A DNA stretch of 64,000 nt from Microbulbifer sp. ALW1 (GTDB lineage: Bacteria; Pseudomonadota; Gammaproteobacteria; Pseudomonadales; Cellvibrionaceae). Within the stretch, counting starts at the first letter, position 1. Every line of letters begins with the position of its first letter. The translations under genes and the position numbers were made by a program. The DNA lies in assembly GCF_009903625.1 (NCBI RefSeq), contig NZ_CP047569.1, positions 893,501 through 957,500 of the forward strand, written 5' to 3'. The notes under the pieces were generated by a model. The model was not told the DNA's origin. It worked only from the letters and a program-made list of their open reading frames with translations, and did no database searches. Below, one piece after another: positions 17,300 to 26,374 of the stretch.

Positions 17300-17938
17300 T
17301 TACAGCCTCCGCTCCAGATCCACAATCCAGCCCGCAAGTACCCGGTCTTCTTCGGTTTCCAATGCCTTGGCTTCGCGGTAGTGCTGCAAAGCGCGATCCG
17401 GTTGGTGCAGGTACAGGTCAAACAGAATACCCAGGTTGCGGTGGCCTGTTGCAAAGTCTGGCCAGCGCGCCAAGGCACTTTCATACGCAGTGCGCGCCTC
17501 GTCAAATCGACCCTGGTCACGCAGTAAAACGCCGAGTGAGTTCCAGGCAAACACATTATTTTCATTGGCGGCGACTGCCTGCTTGAGGCTTGCCTCCGCC
17601 TGTTCCGGTTGTTTCAGCTTCAGTTGCACCTTGGCCAGGTTCAACCAGGCACCGGAAAGTGCCGGCCATTGTGCCACAAGCTGTTGCAGTTCGGTCTCCG
17701 CCGCGCTGAATTGCTGGGCTTCGAAATACTGTCGTGCGCGCAACAGCGCCTGTTGCGCGGCATCCGGCACGCTCGCTTTTTCCGCTAAATAGGGGTTTGG
17801 GGAAACGATCCGTTGGCCGCTTTCATCCACAACCGCTGCGGGTATGTCGGATACCTGCGGGGTTTCCGGATTGCTGGAACAGGCGGCGAGCAATACCGAG
17901 AGTGCCGCGACCAGTCCGAGGTGTTTGAGGTTTTTCAT
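17300..17938 (-). CDS. TPR lipoprotein
   Basis: 212 residues from ATG 17938, one base after the upstream stop. An alternative ATG at 17953 has a better ribosome site (GGAG seven bases away) and would add five residues. The signal peptide ends in a lipobox LLAAC, lipidating Cys20. Three or four tetratricopeptide units follow (WLNLAKVQLKLKQPEQAEAS; WNSLGVLLRDQGRFDEARTA; HRNLGILFDLYLHQPDRAL). Probably anchored to the outer membrane as a scaffold in the motor complex; role comparable to GltE-type proteins is an inference. Confidence 0.75.
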   Translation of the reverse strand: MKNLKHLGLVAALSVLLAACSSNPETPQVSDIPAAVVDESGQRIVSPNPYLAEKASVPDAAQQALLRARQYFEAQQFSAAETELQQLVAQWPALSGAWLNLAKVQLKLKQPEQAEASLKQAVAANENNVFAWNSLGVLLRDQGRFDEARTAYESALARWPDFATGHRNLGILFDLYLHQPDRALQHYREAKALETEEDRVLAGWIVDLERRL

Positions 17939-17939
17939 A

Positions 17940-20891
17940 TCAGTATGCAGCATCGCTCCACTCCACAGTGGATTCCGGTTTGCGGTAGCGCGCTGGCAGC
18001 AGGCTTTCCAGGGAGGAGAAGCTGTTCTTCACCCAGTCGTCATAGACACCGTCGGCGGTGCGTTTGACATTGGCTTCGTGCAGCTCGATGGCTTTTTCCT
18101 CAAACGGGTAGGCCTGTTCTTCCAGCAGGATTTCGTACTGTTCCAGTTCCAGTGGGCTGAGCCCGTTGGGGCGCTGGGAGTCCATCAGTGCACGGCTCAG
18201 CTGGCGGTAGACTTCCGCGAGGCGGAAGTTGGCTGCGGTAGTGAATTCGGCAATCCCGAAAGCCAGTATTTTTTTGTGGTCGGCCACGGTGGCTTCCATC
18301 GCCTGTTTTTTGTTTTTCAGGCTTTGCTTCAGTGGCAGGGTCAGCGCCAGGCGCTGGAAGCGGGCGTAACTCTGTCCGGCCAGCTCGGTCTGGGCAAAGG
18401 CGGCCAGATAGCGGCCGCGGGGCTCGGAAACCTTGTTGCCCGCGAGGCTTTGCAGCCACAGGTTGCGCTCGCGCTGGTTCCCGGCGCTTTCATACAGGGA
18501 CACCAGTTTGCGCTGGGCTTCCAGGTTCTGTACCGCGGGTGCCTGCCACTGGCGCGCATACTGGCGATAGGCCTCGATGGCTTTTGCCGGGTTGTTGGAT
18601 TGCTCGAACTGCTCTGCGGCCAGGTACAGGGAGTCGCGGCGCACCGCCGGGTCGCTATCGCTATTGGCCAGTGCCATCAATTCTTCTGCCGCCGCCCCAG
18701 GCATTTCCAGGCCCTGGTATATGGCGACCGCCTTGGCGGCGAGGGACGGAGTGAGTTTGTGGTCGGGGTAATACTGGCGGAAATCCGCCAGCTCGGTGCG
18801 CGCCTGCGGCCAGCGCTGCAAGCGCACCAACTGGGTGATGGCATCGTACTGGGCGGTGGCTGCGATACTGGAGCGACCGCTCTCGCGCACCCGCAGCAGC
18901 AGCGCTATGGCGTCTTCCGTGGGCGCGACAAATTCCATGTCGCTGGTGGTCAGGTGCACCTGCCGCAGTATGATTTCGGCCTGTTTGTAGATGGACGACT
19001 GCAGGCGGTCGCGGGTATTGAGATATTCCGGGTCGGTGGACGCCATACCTGCGAGCAGCTGGGTATAGGCATTTTCCGCCGCGGAGAAATTGTCGATTTC
19101 GAAGTAACTGTGCCCCAGCAGCATCATGATGGTGCGGCGCTGTTTGGCATCGGGGGGCGGCTGCCAGGCCGCCGCCTTTTCGGTAGCGGCAATGGTTTCG
19201 GCGTGGCGGTACTGTTCAAACAGGTTGTGTGCAGCATCCAGCTGAACCGCCAGCGCGCGGCGGTCCATGGGCCAGCTGTCGGCGAAACGCAGGCTGGTTT
19301 CGGTTTTGCGATCCAACCACAGGGTGGCCTGTTCCGGGTTCTTCTCCTGCTGGTGCATTTTCCCGGCCATCAGGATGGCCGCGTATCCCGCCTCAGTGGC
19401 CTGGGCACTGGCTGCGCCGGTTACGGGCAGATCCCAGGCGACACGGGTATAAGCGTCAAAGGCGCGGGCGTAGTGCCCAGCCTCGTTGAAACACTCTGCC
19501 ATCAGGAAGGTAAGCTGAGGTGTTTTTTCGTCGTCGGGGAAGGTCTGGGTAAATTCGCCGTACAGGGCGGCCGCGGTGAGGAAAGCGGCCCGGGATTCCT
19601 GCTGGGCTTTGGCAATCACCTTGACGTCGTTGCGCGAGCGGTTTTTTCGCCCGCTGCGCTCGGTAGCCGCTTCTTTCGCCAGCGCCTGGCCGCGGGCGTG
19701 ATCGAAGCGCGCCAGTTCTTCCAGCCAGGGTTTGAGTTGCGTGCGCAAGCTGTCGCGCAGACTGTCGTCGGCATTCTGCCAGTAAAGGCTGCGAATACCG
19801 TAGCGTGTGACAAAATCTCTCTTTGCCGGCAGCACTTCGCTGGGGAAGTTGCCCTGCTGCAGGATCTCCACCGCGCGCACGTGCATGGCCGGGGCCTGGC
19901 CGTGTTGTGGATTGCGCTCGACATAGGTCAGGAACGTCTGGGCGCCGTCACGATAACGTTCACTTTCTGCGTACCAGTCCCCCAGTGCACGATACAACTG
20001 GTGCTGGTAGCTGCGGCCGGTGGATGCGCCGGTAGGCGACTGGGGATTGAAAGACTCGATGACCTCGGCACCGCCGAGATAGTTGAAGCCCAGTGCCAGC
20101 ACGCGCAGGGTATCGTCCGCCAGCCGGCGCTCACCTTTTTCCAGTTGATCGAGGGCACGCTTTTCTGGCTGCTGTTCTGCCAGCAGCTCATCCATCAGCA
20201 CCAGGAAGGTGTCACTGGCCTCGCGGTAGCGCGCGTCCTTGAAGCGGCTCCAGCCCAGCATGTAACGGGCATTCTGTGCAAAGGGAGTGTCACCCTCAGC
20301 GAGTACCGCGGCGAAATCGCGCTCTGCCGCGCGGTATTTTTTCTGCCCAAACGCTGCCTCGCCGCGGCGGAACAGGGCCTCGGCAATAAAGGGCGATTCC
20401 GGCGCGGTGTCGACAATGTTTTCCAGTGCCGCCAGAGAACCGCTGCTATTGCCATCGAGGGCGCGTGCGCGGGCCAACCGGTAAGCGAGATAATCGTCGT
20501 CGGCCGAGGTCTGCAGCAGCGCCTCATAGTGGCGCACCGCTTCGGTGTAGGCCACGGCCATTTCCGGGTTGTCTTCCTGCAGCTGCTCGGTGCGCTCCAT
20601 TTCCAGATCCGCGAGACGCAGCTGAATCTGGCGGCGGGTTTTCGGGTCGCTGTTGGCGGCGAGGGCGCGTTCATAGCTTGCGATCAGCGCCGGCAATTCG
20701 ACCGCTGGCATCTGCACGTCTGGCTCCACCGGCGGCAGGCTGGCGGCAGGCAGGTCGGCGAGGGTGGTGCCCGGGTCGAACTGACTGGCGCAACCGCTGA
20801 TCAGGGCGCCGGTGCAAATGGCCAGGGCCAGTAATCTTTTGCGTGCGCTTACAAGTTGCGGTGGCTGGCGACGGGAAAAAACGGGCTTCAC
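17940..20891 (-). CDS. Large TPR lipoprotein of the motor-TPR operon
   Basis: 983 residues starting at GTG 20891, overlapping the preceding stop as GTGA. The N-terminus is basic, then hydrophobic, ending in a lipobox LISGC (Cys34). The rest is a long alpha-helical solenoid with many degenerate TPR units, for example near ALFRRGEAAFGQKKYRAAER and LGHSYFEIDNFSAAENAYTQ. No enzyme motif is present. It is likely a large outer-membrane-anchored periplasmic scaffold contacting the TonB-like rod. A 996-codon frame lies antisense to it but has no start context and is taken as a shadow. Confidence 0.8.
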   Translation of the reverse strand: MKPVFSRRQPPQLVSARKRLLALAICTGALISGCASQFDPGTTLADLPAASLPPVEPDVQMPAVELPALIASYERALAANSDPKTRRQIQLRLADLEMERTEQLQEDNPEMAVAYTEAVRHYEALLQTSADDDYLAYRLARARALDGNSSGSLAALENIVDTAPESPFIAEALFRRGEAAFGQKKYRAAERDFAAVLAEGDTPFAQNARYMLGWSRFKDARYREASDTFLVLMDELLAEQQPEKRALDQLEKGERRLADDTLRVLALGFNYLGGAEVIESFNPQSPTGASTGRSYQHQLYRALGDWYAESERYRDGAQTFLTYVERNPQHGQAPAMHVRAVEILQQGNFPSEVLPAKRDFVTRYGIRSLYWQNADDSLRDSLRTQLKPWLEELARFDHARGQALAKEAATERSGRKNRSRNDVKVIAKAQQESRAAFLTAAALYGEFTQTFPDDEKTPQLTFLMAECFNEAGHYARAFDAYTRVAWDLPVTGAASAQATEAGYAAILMAGKMHQQEKNPEQATLWLDRKTETSLRFADSWPMDRRALAVQLDAAHNLFEQYRHAETIAATEKAAAWQPPPDAKQRRTIMMLLGHSYFEIDNFSAAENAYTQLLAGMASTDPEYLNTRDRLQSSIYKQAEIILRQVHLTTSDMEFVAPTEDAIALLLRVRESGRSSIAATAQYDAITQLVRLQRWPQARTELADFRQYYPDHKLTPSLAAKAVAIYQGLEMPGAAAEELMALANSDSDPAVRRDSLYLAAEQFEQSNNPAKAIEAYRQYARQWQAPAVQNLEAQRKLVSLYESAGNQRERNLWLQSLAGNKVSEPRGRYLAAFAQTELAGQSYARFQRLALTLPLKQSLKNKKQAMEATVADHKKILAFGIAEFTTAANFRLAEVYRQLSRALMDSQRPNGLSPLELEQYEILLEEQAYPFEEKAIELHEANVKRTADGVYDDWVKNSFSSLESLLPARYRKPESTVEWSDAAY

Positions 20892-23032
20892 AACTCCGCC
20901 TCTGTGTCATTGGTCGGGCTTGCCGGCTGTTCGAGCGTACCGGGACCTGTTTGCGGGTTTTCTACCAGCTTCTTCTCTACTGACATCTCGTCTGTCGGCA
21001 CTGCATCTGCAGGAACCTGATCTGCAGGTGCAGGTGCAGGTGCGGGAGAAGGGGATGGTGCCTTGTAGAGTCCCTGCATGCTGGCATCCTGCATCCGCGC
21101 AATTGCCAGGCGGGTGTGGGCCATATACTGCTGCACGCGCTGTTTGGCACTGGTGAGTGCCTCGATCAGGTCGCGGCGGATCTGGCCTTCAATCAATCTG
21201 GTTGCGCGATCAACGGCACGCTGTTGTTCCGCAAGGCGCAGGCCCGCGTCATCCACGCTACCGGTAAGCAGATTCAGCTGCGGTGCCTTCGCAGAAATTC
21301 TTGCCACCTTGCGTTGTCGCCGCGCGGCTTCTGTGAGTTCCTGTTCCAGCGCCGTGACGGCTTTGCGCTGCTGCCACAGGTTTGCATGGTACTGATCCGC
21401 CGACTGCCACTGCAGAATGCCGCGGGCACGCGCCAGGGTCTGCTGTTGGTACTTGCTGGTTTTGCCGGCGGCGCTGAGCCGCTGGTAGCGGGCCTCGGCT
21501 GCGCGCAGCATTTCCAGATATTCCGCGGTTTCACCACCGACGCTGGCGAGCATGGCAAGGCCGTCTTCATCGGCCTCGATACGCCGCAGGGACTGCTGCA
21601 ATTTTGCCAGCTGCTGCTCGGCAATCTGTACTTGCTGGTCGTACTGCGCGCTGTCGTGTTGCTGAATAATGCCAACGCGGCGCTGTTCGCGCTCGTCGAT
21701 CAGGTTGTGAAATTCCGGCAGCCGCTGTTGCCAGCGGGTCAGCACCCGGGTGAGTTGCTGCAGGTCGCGCAGCTCCGACAGCTGTAATTGCAGGCGGTCG
21801 CTTTGCATCATCTGCAACAGGTAGCGCTGGTTGTCGCGGATCAGTGTCGGCGTCTCCGCATCTTCCAGCCAGCCGTAGCGCTGCAGATTCAGGGTGCTGT
21901 GGTCTTGCGGCGGGGGAAACGGCAGCTCTGCGGAGGCCTGCTGCAGGGCATCGAGATCCTGCAATGCCTGCTGATATTGCTGTTCGGCGTGCTGGTAGGA
22001 CTGCAGCGCCAGCTTCGGGCGCTTCAGTTCTTCGTAGCTGTAGGGCAGTGCCAGTAGCGCTTCCTGTACCTGGGGCGAGAGGGGGTTCTGCTGGATCAGG
22101 TACCCCAGGGCATCAACGGCCTGCTGATGCGAACCACTGTTGACCGATGCCCAGCCGAGACCGAGCAGGGCGTCGGCGGACCAGGGCGTATCGAGGCGGA
22201 CGCTGCGAAACTCCGCCGCCGCCGCCGGGTAGTCATTGTTCAATGCGAGTGCGTAACCGGCGCCAATGCGGGCCTTGTCGCGCAGAATGTGCAGCTCGTC
22301 GTCAGCGTCGGGATTCTGTTCCACCAGCGCGGCGGCGCGGCGGTATTCCTCGGCCGCTGTGGGCAGCTGTTGTTGTCTCGCATAGGCCGCTGCCAGGTTG
22401 CTGTGGCCAAGCACCTGTTCCGCCAGCGGCAAATCTGACATCGCCAGCAGCTGTTGCGCCTGCTCGAGATCACCACTGCGGATGGCGAGGTTCAGGGTGA
22501 GGCTGGACTGGTGAATAGCGCCCGACTTCTGCAGCTGTAGCGCTGCGGTGTCCCAGTTCTGATGGCGATAGTTGAGTGTTGCCAGTTTCAGCCAGGCGAT
22601 TTCCCGAAAGCGCGCAATACGCTGCTGGTTGTCTTCGTCGGCCGCTTTCTGCAGTTGCTGTTCAAACAGTTCGGCAGCCTGGCGCTCGAGACCGAAGGCG
22701 AGGCTGATGCCGCCGCGAATCAAGTCGGCATTGTCGGCGTGATGGGCAATGCCGCCACGGAGATCAGACACCATCAGGGTGCTCAGGGCATCAAAGGTAT
22801 TGCCCTGAAAATAGTGATACAGCGCGGCGCCATAACGCATGTCCTGGGCCTGCTGGAATTTTTGACCCGGTTGCATCTGTTGCGATGCCTGGTCCTGTTG
22901 CCTGGCCTGTGCCAGTGACTGTGCATTGTCGCTGGCCCACAGAGAGGTGCTGGCACAAAACGTGGCCAGGGCAATGGGCAGGGTAATGGACAGGGCGAGG
23001 GCGCTTGGCTTCAACACGGCAGCAATCTGCAT
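20888..23032 (-). CDS. Periplasmic TPR/coiled-coil protein
   Basis: 714 residues. ATG 23032 is chosen because it begins a signal peptide (KPSALALSITLPIALATFCAS...WAS) 13 bases after the upstream stop; no strong ribosome site is visible. Residues of about 60-330 form TPR-like helices (LGHSNLAAAYARQQQLPTAA; LLGLGWASVNSGSHQQAVDA). About 400-640 is Gln/Leu-rich coiled coil, and the tail is a Pro/Ala-rich low-complexity stretch. It is probably periplasmic and forms long helical contacts within the motor complex. Confidence 0.75.
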   Translation of the reverse strand: MQIAAVLKPSALALSITLPIALATFCASTSLWASDNAQSLAQARQQDQASQQMQPGQKFQQAQDMRYGAALYHYFQGNTFDALSTLMVSDLRGGIAHHADNADLIRGGISLAFGLERQAAELFEQQLQKAADEDNQQRIARFREIAWLKLATLNYRHQNWDTAALQLQKSGAIHQSSLTLNLAIRSGDLEQAQQLLAMSDLPLAEQVLGHSNLAAAYARQQQLPTAAEEYRRAAALVEQNPDADDELHILRDKARIGAGYALALNNDYPAAAAEFRSVRLDTPWSADALLGLGWASVNSGSHQQAVDALGYLIQQNPLSPQVQEALLALPYSYEELKRPKLALQSYQHAEQQYQQALQDLDALQQASAELPFPPPQDHSTLNLQRYGWLEDAETPTLIRDNQRYLLQMMQSDRLQLQLSELRDLQQLTRVLTRWQQRLPEFHNLIDEREQRRVGIIQQHDSAQYDQQVQIAEQQLAKLQQSLRRIEADEDGLAMLASVGGETAEYLEMLRAAEARYQRLSAAGKTSKYQQQTLARARGILQWQSADQYHANLWQQRKAVTALEQELTEAARRQRKVARISAKAPQLNLLTGSVDDAGLRLAEQQRAVDRATRLIEGQIRRDLIEALTSAKQRVQQYMAHTRLAIARMQDASMQGLYKAPSPSPAPAPAPADQVPADAVPTDEMSVEKKLVENPQTGPGTLEQPASPTNDTEAEL

Positions 23033-23045
23033 GGTGGCCGGCCGT

Positions 23046-23588
23046 TCAGGGCGCTGGCCACTGCACCACTTCAAACTCCGGCTGCTGTTTGCCACTGGAG
23101 TCGGAAATGCGCAGCTCGATTACCGCGGGTTCGTCGGTTTTTTTCAGTGTGAGTGCCGCAGCACGCTTGAATGCGCGCTGCTCTGGACCGGTACCGGTGA
23201 ACAAAGCGGTAATCGTATGCTCACCGGATTTGAGGTTGCCCTTGAACAGCGGCTGGATGCCGCCGCGGACCAAGGCCTTTTTCTGGTGCTCGGTGTAGAG
23301 GTGTGTTTCTACCAGTTTGTTGTCGATGTGCAGCTTCACGGTGTCCAGGTCGAAAAAATGACCCACATCCATGGAGACATAGACGGCTACCTGGCTCTGG
23401 GCCGGAAACAGCAGGTCTTCTTCCAGTACCAGCAGATCGCGGTTCAGTTTGAGAACGTCCTGCTTCAGGTCTTCCAGATCCTTACCGGGAAAGTCATCGC
23501 TCTGCGCTGACACAGTTGCGGCCGCTGAAACGGCGGCCAGGGCCAGCAGGGGGCGGAATGATTTCAAAAGGCGGCGCAGGGAAAGCAT
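23046..23588 (-). CDS. Exported protein, first gene of the motor-TPR operon
   Basis: 180 residues with a signal peptide (LLALAAVSAAATVSAQ). A short coiled coil (about 38-60, LEDLKQDVLKLNRDLLVLEE) precedes a beta-rich domain (VAVYVSMDVGHFFDLDTVKLHI; GEHTITALFTG) resembling an Ig-like fold. I do not recognise a named family. Position as leader of the operon with TolQ/TolR-like and TPR genes suggests a periplasmic component of the same machine. The gene 5' to it (ApbE) is separated by 91 bp. Confidence 0.65.
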   Translation of the reverse strand: MLSLRRLLKSFRPLLALAAVSAAATVSAQSDDFPGKDLEDLKQDVLKLNRDLLVLEEDLLFPAQSQVAVYVSMDVGHFFDLDTVKLHIDNKLVETHLYTEHQKKALVRGGIQPLFKGNLKSGEHTITALFTGTGPEQRAFKRAAALTLKKTDEPAVIELRISDSSGKQQPEFEVVQWPAP

Positions 23589-23679
23589 GGAAAAGCCTGA
23601 ATGTTAATAGTTTTAAAGTACAAAATATGCCCCGTGATTATGTCAGGGCTCCGCGTTTCCGGTGTGATCCAGTTGGCAA

Positions 23680-24729
23680 TTAGGGTTGCAGCCCACTACT
23701 GAAAAACATCCGGTGGTTGGCGTCAATGACGATGGCTTCAAAGCCGCGCATCTCTTCAATCAATGCCAGTCCTTTTTTCTTGCCGAGTACGAAGACACTG
23801 GTGGACAGGGGATCGGTATCGAAGCCCTGTGGACCTATGACGCTGACACTGATCAGCTTGTCTTCGTCAGATGGTTCACCGCTGGCATCGGTATCCGCGG
23901 GCTTGCCGGTGGCCGGGTTGAAAATGTGGTGTACCCGGTGTGCGTCGTCATCGATAAAAAAGCGCTCGTAATCCCCGGAGGTGGAAATGGCGGTGTTTTC
24001 CAGCGGTATCACCGCTGCATTTTTACTTTTGTCCCGCGGGTGGCGAATGCCGATCAGCCAGGGCTTACCGCGTTTGTCACCCAGCAGACGGGCGTCGCCA
24101 CCGGCGCTGACGCTGGCATTTTCAATCCCGTAGTGTTGCAGAATGGCGACAGCGCGATCCACCGAGTAACCTTTGGCGATACCGCCGAGGTCTATTTTGG
24201 TGCGTTTGTCGCTGACTTCGAGAATGCGGTATTGCCGATCCAGTTTCAGGTGCCGGTAATCGATCGCGGGCAGCAGGGAGTCTGTAGTTTGCTGGTCTGC
24301 CTTTTCGCCTTTGCGGAAGTCGTACAGGCTGCCGAGGGTGGCATAGGTGATGTCAAAGGCACCGCCGGTTTTTTCACTGTAAAACAGCGATTTCTGGATG
24401 ATGTCCTGCATTTCCTGGGAAATGGCCACCCTTTTTTCACCCTCGGAGACAATGCGATTGAGCTCCGACAGCTCGCTGGTTTTTTTGTAGGGGGAAAAGT
24501 GATTGTCGATGCGGCGAAATTCATCCATAACGGCGCGATTGATTTCCGCCGCCTTATCCGCGTCTTCCATCCAGAACTGCAGGTGCACCTCGGTGCCCAT
24601 AATGGCCTGCTTGTCGTAGTGCCAGTGGTCGGAGCCGGTTTCCTGTTCCGGTTCCGCCTGTGCCAGGCCTGCGCTAAGCAGGCCGAGGAGAGACAGTACA
24701 AAAGGAAAAAAAGGGCGAGCGAGGTACAT
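23680..24729 (-). CDS. apbE: FAD:protein FMN transferase (ApbE family)
   Basis: 349 residues with a signal peptide (LSLLGLLSAGLAQAE). It covalently attaches FMN from FAD to Ser/Thr of exported target proteins, using Mg2+. Family motifs are seen in order: GTEVHLQ, FDITYATLGSLYDF, KIDLGGIAKGYSVDRA, SAGGDARLLG, STSGDYERFF, HIFNPATG and DPLSTSVFVLG. It lies at the far end of the minus arm of the redox locus, 41 bp after the Tat-exported protein. Its target is unknown; the DUF3570 protein of the opposite arm carries a DxxSGAS motif that could be one. Confidence 0.9.
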   Translation of the reverse strand: MYLARPFFPFVLSLLGLLSAGLAQAEPEQETGSDHWHYDKQAIMGTEVHLQFWMEDADKAAEINRAVMDEFRRIDNHFSPYKKTSELSELNRIVSEGEKRVAISQEMQDIIQKSLFYSEKTGGAFDITYATLGSLYDFRKGEKADQQTTDSLLPAIDYRHLKLDRQYRILEVSDKRTKIDLGGIAKGYSVDRAVAILQHYGIENASVSAGGDARLLGDKRGKPWLIGIRHPRDKSKNAAVIPLENTAISTSGDYERFFIDDDAHRVHHIFNPATGKPADTDASGEPSDEDKLISVSVIGPQGFDTDPLSTSVFVLGKKKGLALIEEMRGFEAIVIDANHRMFFSSGLQP

Positions 24730-24770
24730 CGTTAGATCTTTTATTGCTGCGCTTGTTGCTGGAGCGGTGG

Positions 24771-26342
24771 TTACTGGATCGGAGCAAACGCCGTGAGGCT
24801 GTCCATAAGGCTTGCATTACCCAATCCATGGTTGGGGAACAGGCTGGCAAAATTCCCCTGCTCACCGTGCAGCGCCATGTAATTCAGTACCACCGTCTGT
24901 ACCAACTGGTTGACGTTGTTGGCCGCCGGACTGCCTGCGGTTTCCACATCACCGGATGCGCGCATGTAACCCAGTTGCTGGTGGCGGGCCTGCTGGTCCG
25001 CAGTGCCACCCAGCAGTGCCGGACGACCCGCGGGATTGTAAACCAGGAAGTAGGAGGCGGCGGTCTGCTGGTTGTCGCCGGTCCAGACGCCCTTGCCGCG
25101 ACCATTGATGGAATCATCCACCATGCCGTTGCTGAAGACGGAGCCGTCGCTGAACACGTACACCATCAGCGGTTGGCCCACTTTGGCGGCGTACTCCAGA
25201 CAGGCGCCAATACAGCGGCCCGCGCGCAGATCGCGCAGCTCGCCGGTGGCGCGGTCGCCAGTGTGGTAGTCATAGCCACCCATGGTGATGGTGCCGGCAC
25301 CGGCGTAACCGTTGACCACCAGTTTCATGGTGGAGGCGGCTTTCTGAAACTCGCGGTCGTTGAGAAATTCTTCGGTGGAGAAAATACCGGAGGCCCCGAC
25401 AATGTCCGGATCCAGCGCCGGATCCAGCGCGCTGGGGTTGCCGAAACGGTCGGCAAGGTCCGCGCTTTTCATATAGCCGCACTTCACCAGGTCTTTGATC
25501 ACCGCGTCGTTGCTGACCCGGGTGTTGACCTTGCCGAGCTTGGCGCTGGAGATGCGGTACATGGATTCCATTACCGCAACGGTATCCTCCTGGCTCAGCA
25601 GTCCCACCAGGTCACCCACGTCGACCAGGCCGGTTACATCGGACGGACGATCGATTTTGGTGGGGCGCACTTCCGGGTTGATCAGATCCATGGGGGCCAT
25701 GGAGTTGCCGCCGGATTCGCTGGTCTGGGAGCCAATCAGTGCCAACAGTGAGCCGTTGGCGCCGGCGCGGTTGATACCGTACATGGGGTTGTGCGGATTG
25801 TTGCCGGTGTCGTTTTCCGAGCGCGCGGGAATCACCGCACCGTTGATGGAGGCGGCGGTACCGGCGGCGACTTTTTCCAAGATACCGCGCAGCATCTGGC
25901 TGTCGCTGTGGAAGGCGAGACCAAGGTCGGTGTTGACGAAGGAATTACCGGCGGCATCGGTCAGTGACGGCAGCATGTCCCCGGGCAGTCCCTGTTTGTT
26001 GTAGCCAGCGGTGCTGAGAAAGTCGAGCTGTCCGCCCTGCTTACCGACGAGCACATTGGAGCCGGCAATGTTGGCGCCCCCCGCCAGGTCGAAGCAGATA
26101 AACGGAATTTTTCCAGCACCGTTTTTACTCACGCCACAGAGTGCGCGCATGGCTTCCAGGTCCGATGACAATTCGGCCCGGGCCAACTGGGGGTTGGCAA
26201 ACAGGCTGAAGACAGAGCCACCGAGAACGGTGGCCATACCGGCGCGGAAACCCTGGCCGAGGAAGTCCCGTCGGCTCACCGGGCGGTGGTGGTCCGGGTG
26301 GCGCAGCGGCTGATCCAGTTCGAAATGTTTTTTCTTGCTCAT
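24771..26342 (-). CDS. Tat-exported DUF1501-like protein
   Basis: 523 residues. A twin-arginine signal (SRRDFLGQGFRAG) begins near residue 23, so the protein is exported folded. The mature sequence has sulfatase/alkaline-phosphatase-like stretches used by DUF1501 proteins (FICFDLAGGANIAGSN; PLMVYVFSDGSVFSNGMV), and closes with LNYMALHGEQGNFASLFPN. DUF1501-type proteins are often encoded with DUF1588/DUF1592-like cytochromes; here two cytochromes precede it. Substrate and cofactor are unknown. Databases may label such proteins 'GspF', which the sequence does not support. Confidence 0.7.
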   Translation of the reverse strand: MSKKKHFELDQPLRHPDHHRPVSRRDFLGQGFRAGMATVLGGSVFSLFANPQLARAELSSDLEAMRALCGVSKNGAGKIPFICFDLAGGANIAGSNVLVGKQGGQLDFLSTAGYNKQGLPGDMLPSLTDAAGNSFVNTDLGLAFHSDSQMLRGILEKVAAGTAASINGAVIPARSENDTGNNPHNPMYGINRAGANGSLLALIGSQTSESGGNSMAPMDLINPEVRPTKIDRPSDVTGLVDVGDLVGLLSQEDTVAVMESMYRISSAKLGKVNTRVSNDAVIKDLVKCGYMKSADLADRFGNPSALDPALDPDIVGASGIFSTEEFLNDREFQKAASTMKLVVNGYAGAGTITMGGYDYHTGDRATGELRDLRAGRCIGACLEYAAKVGQPLMVYVFSDGSVFSNGMVDDSINGRGKGVWTGDNQQTAASYFLVYNPAGRPALLGGTADQQARHQQLGYMRASGDVETAGSPAANNVNQLVQTVVLNYMALHGEQGNFASLFPNHGLGNASLMDSLTAFAPIQ

Positions 26343-26374
26343 GTTCTATTTCCCCGGTGCGGTAGCGCCGGTTA

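Noticed and set aside
17844..20834. A 996-codon open frame antisense to the large TPR lipoprotein gene
   Set aside because: Long antisense frames are common in GC-rich DNA. This one has no ribosome site or recognisable domain, and the opposite strand has a lipobox and TPR pattern.
24771..26342. Type II secretion protein GspF
   Set aside because: The sequence has a twin-arginine signal and DUF1501-like motifs and lacks the membrane helices of GspF.
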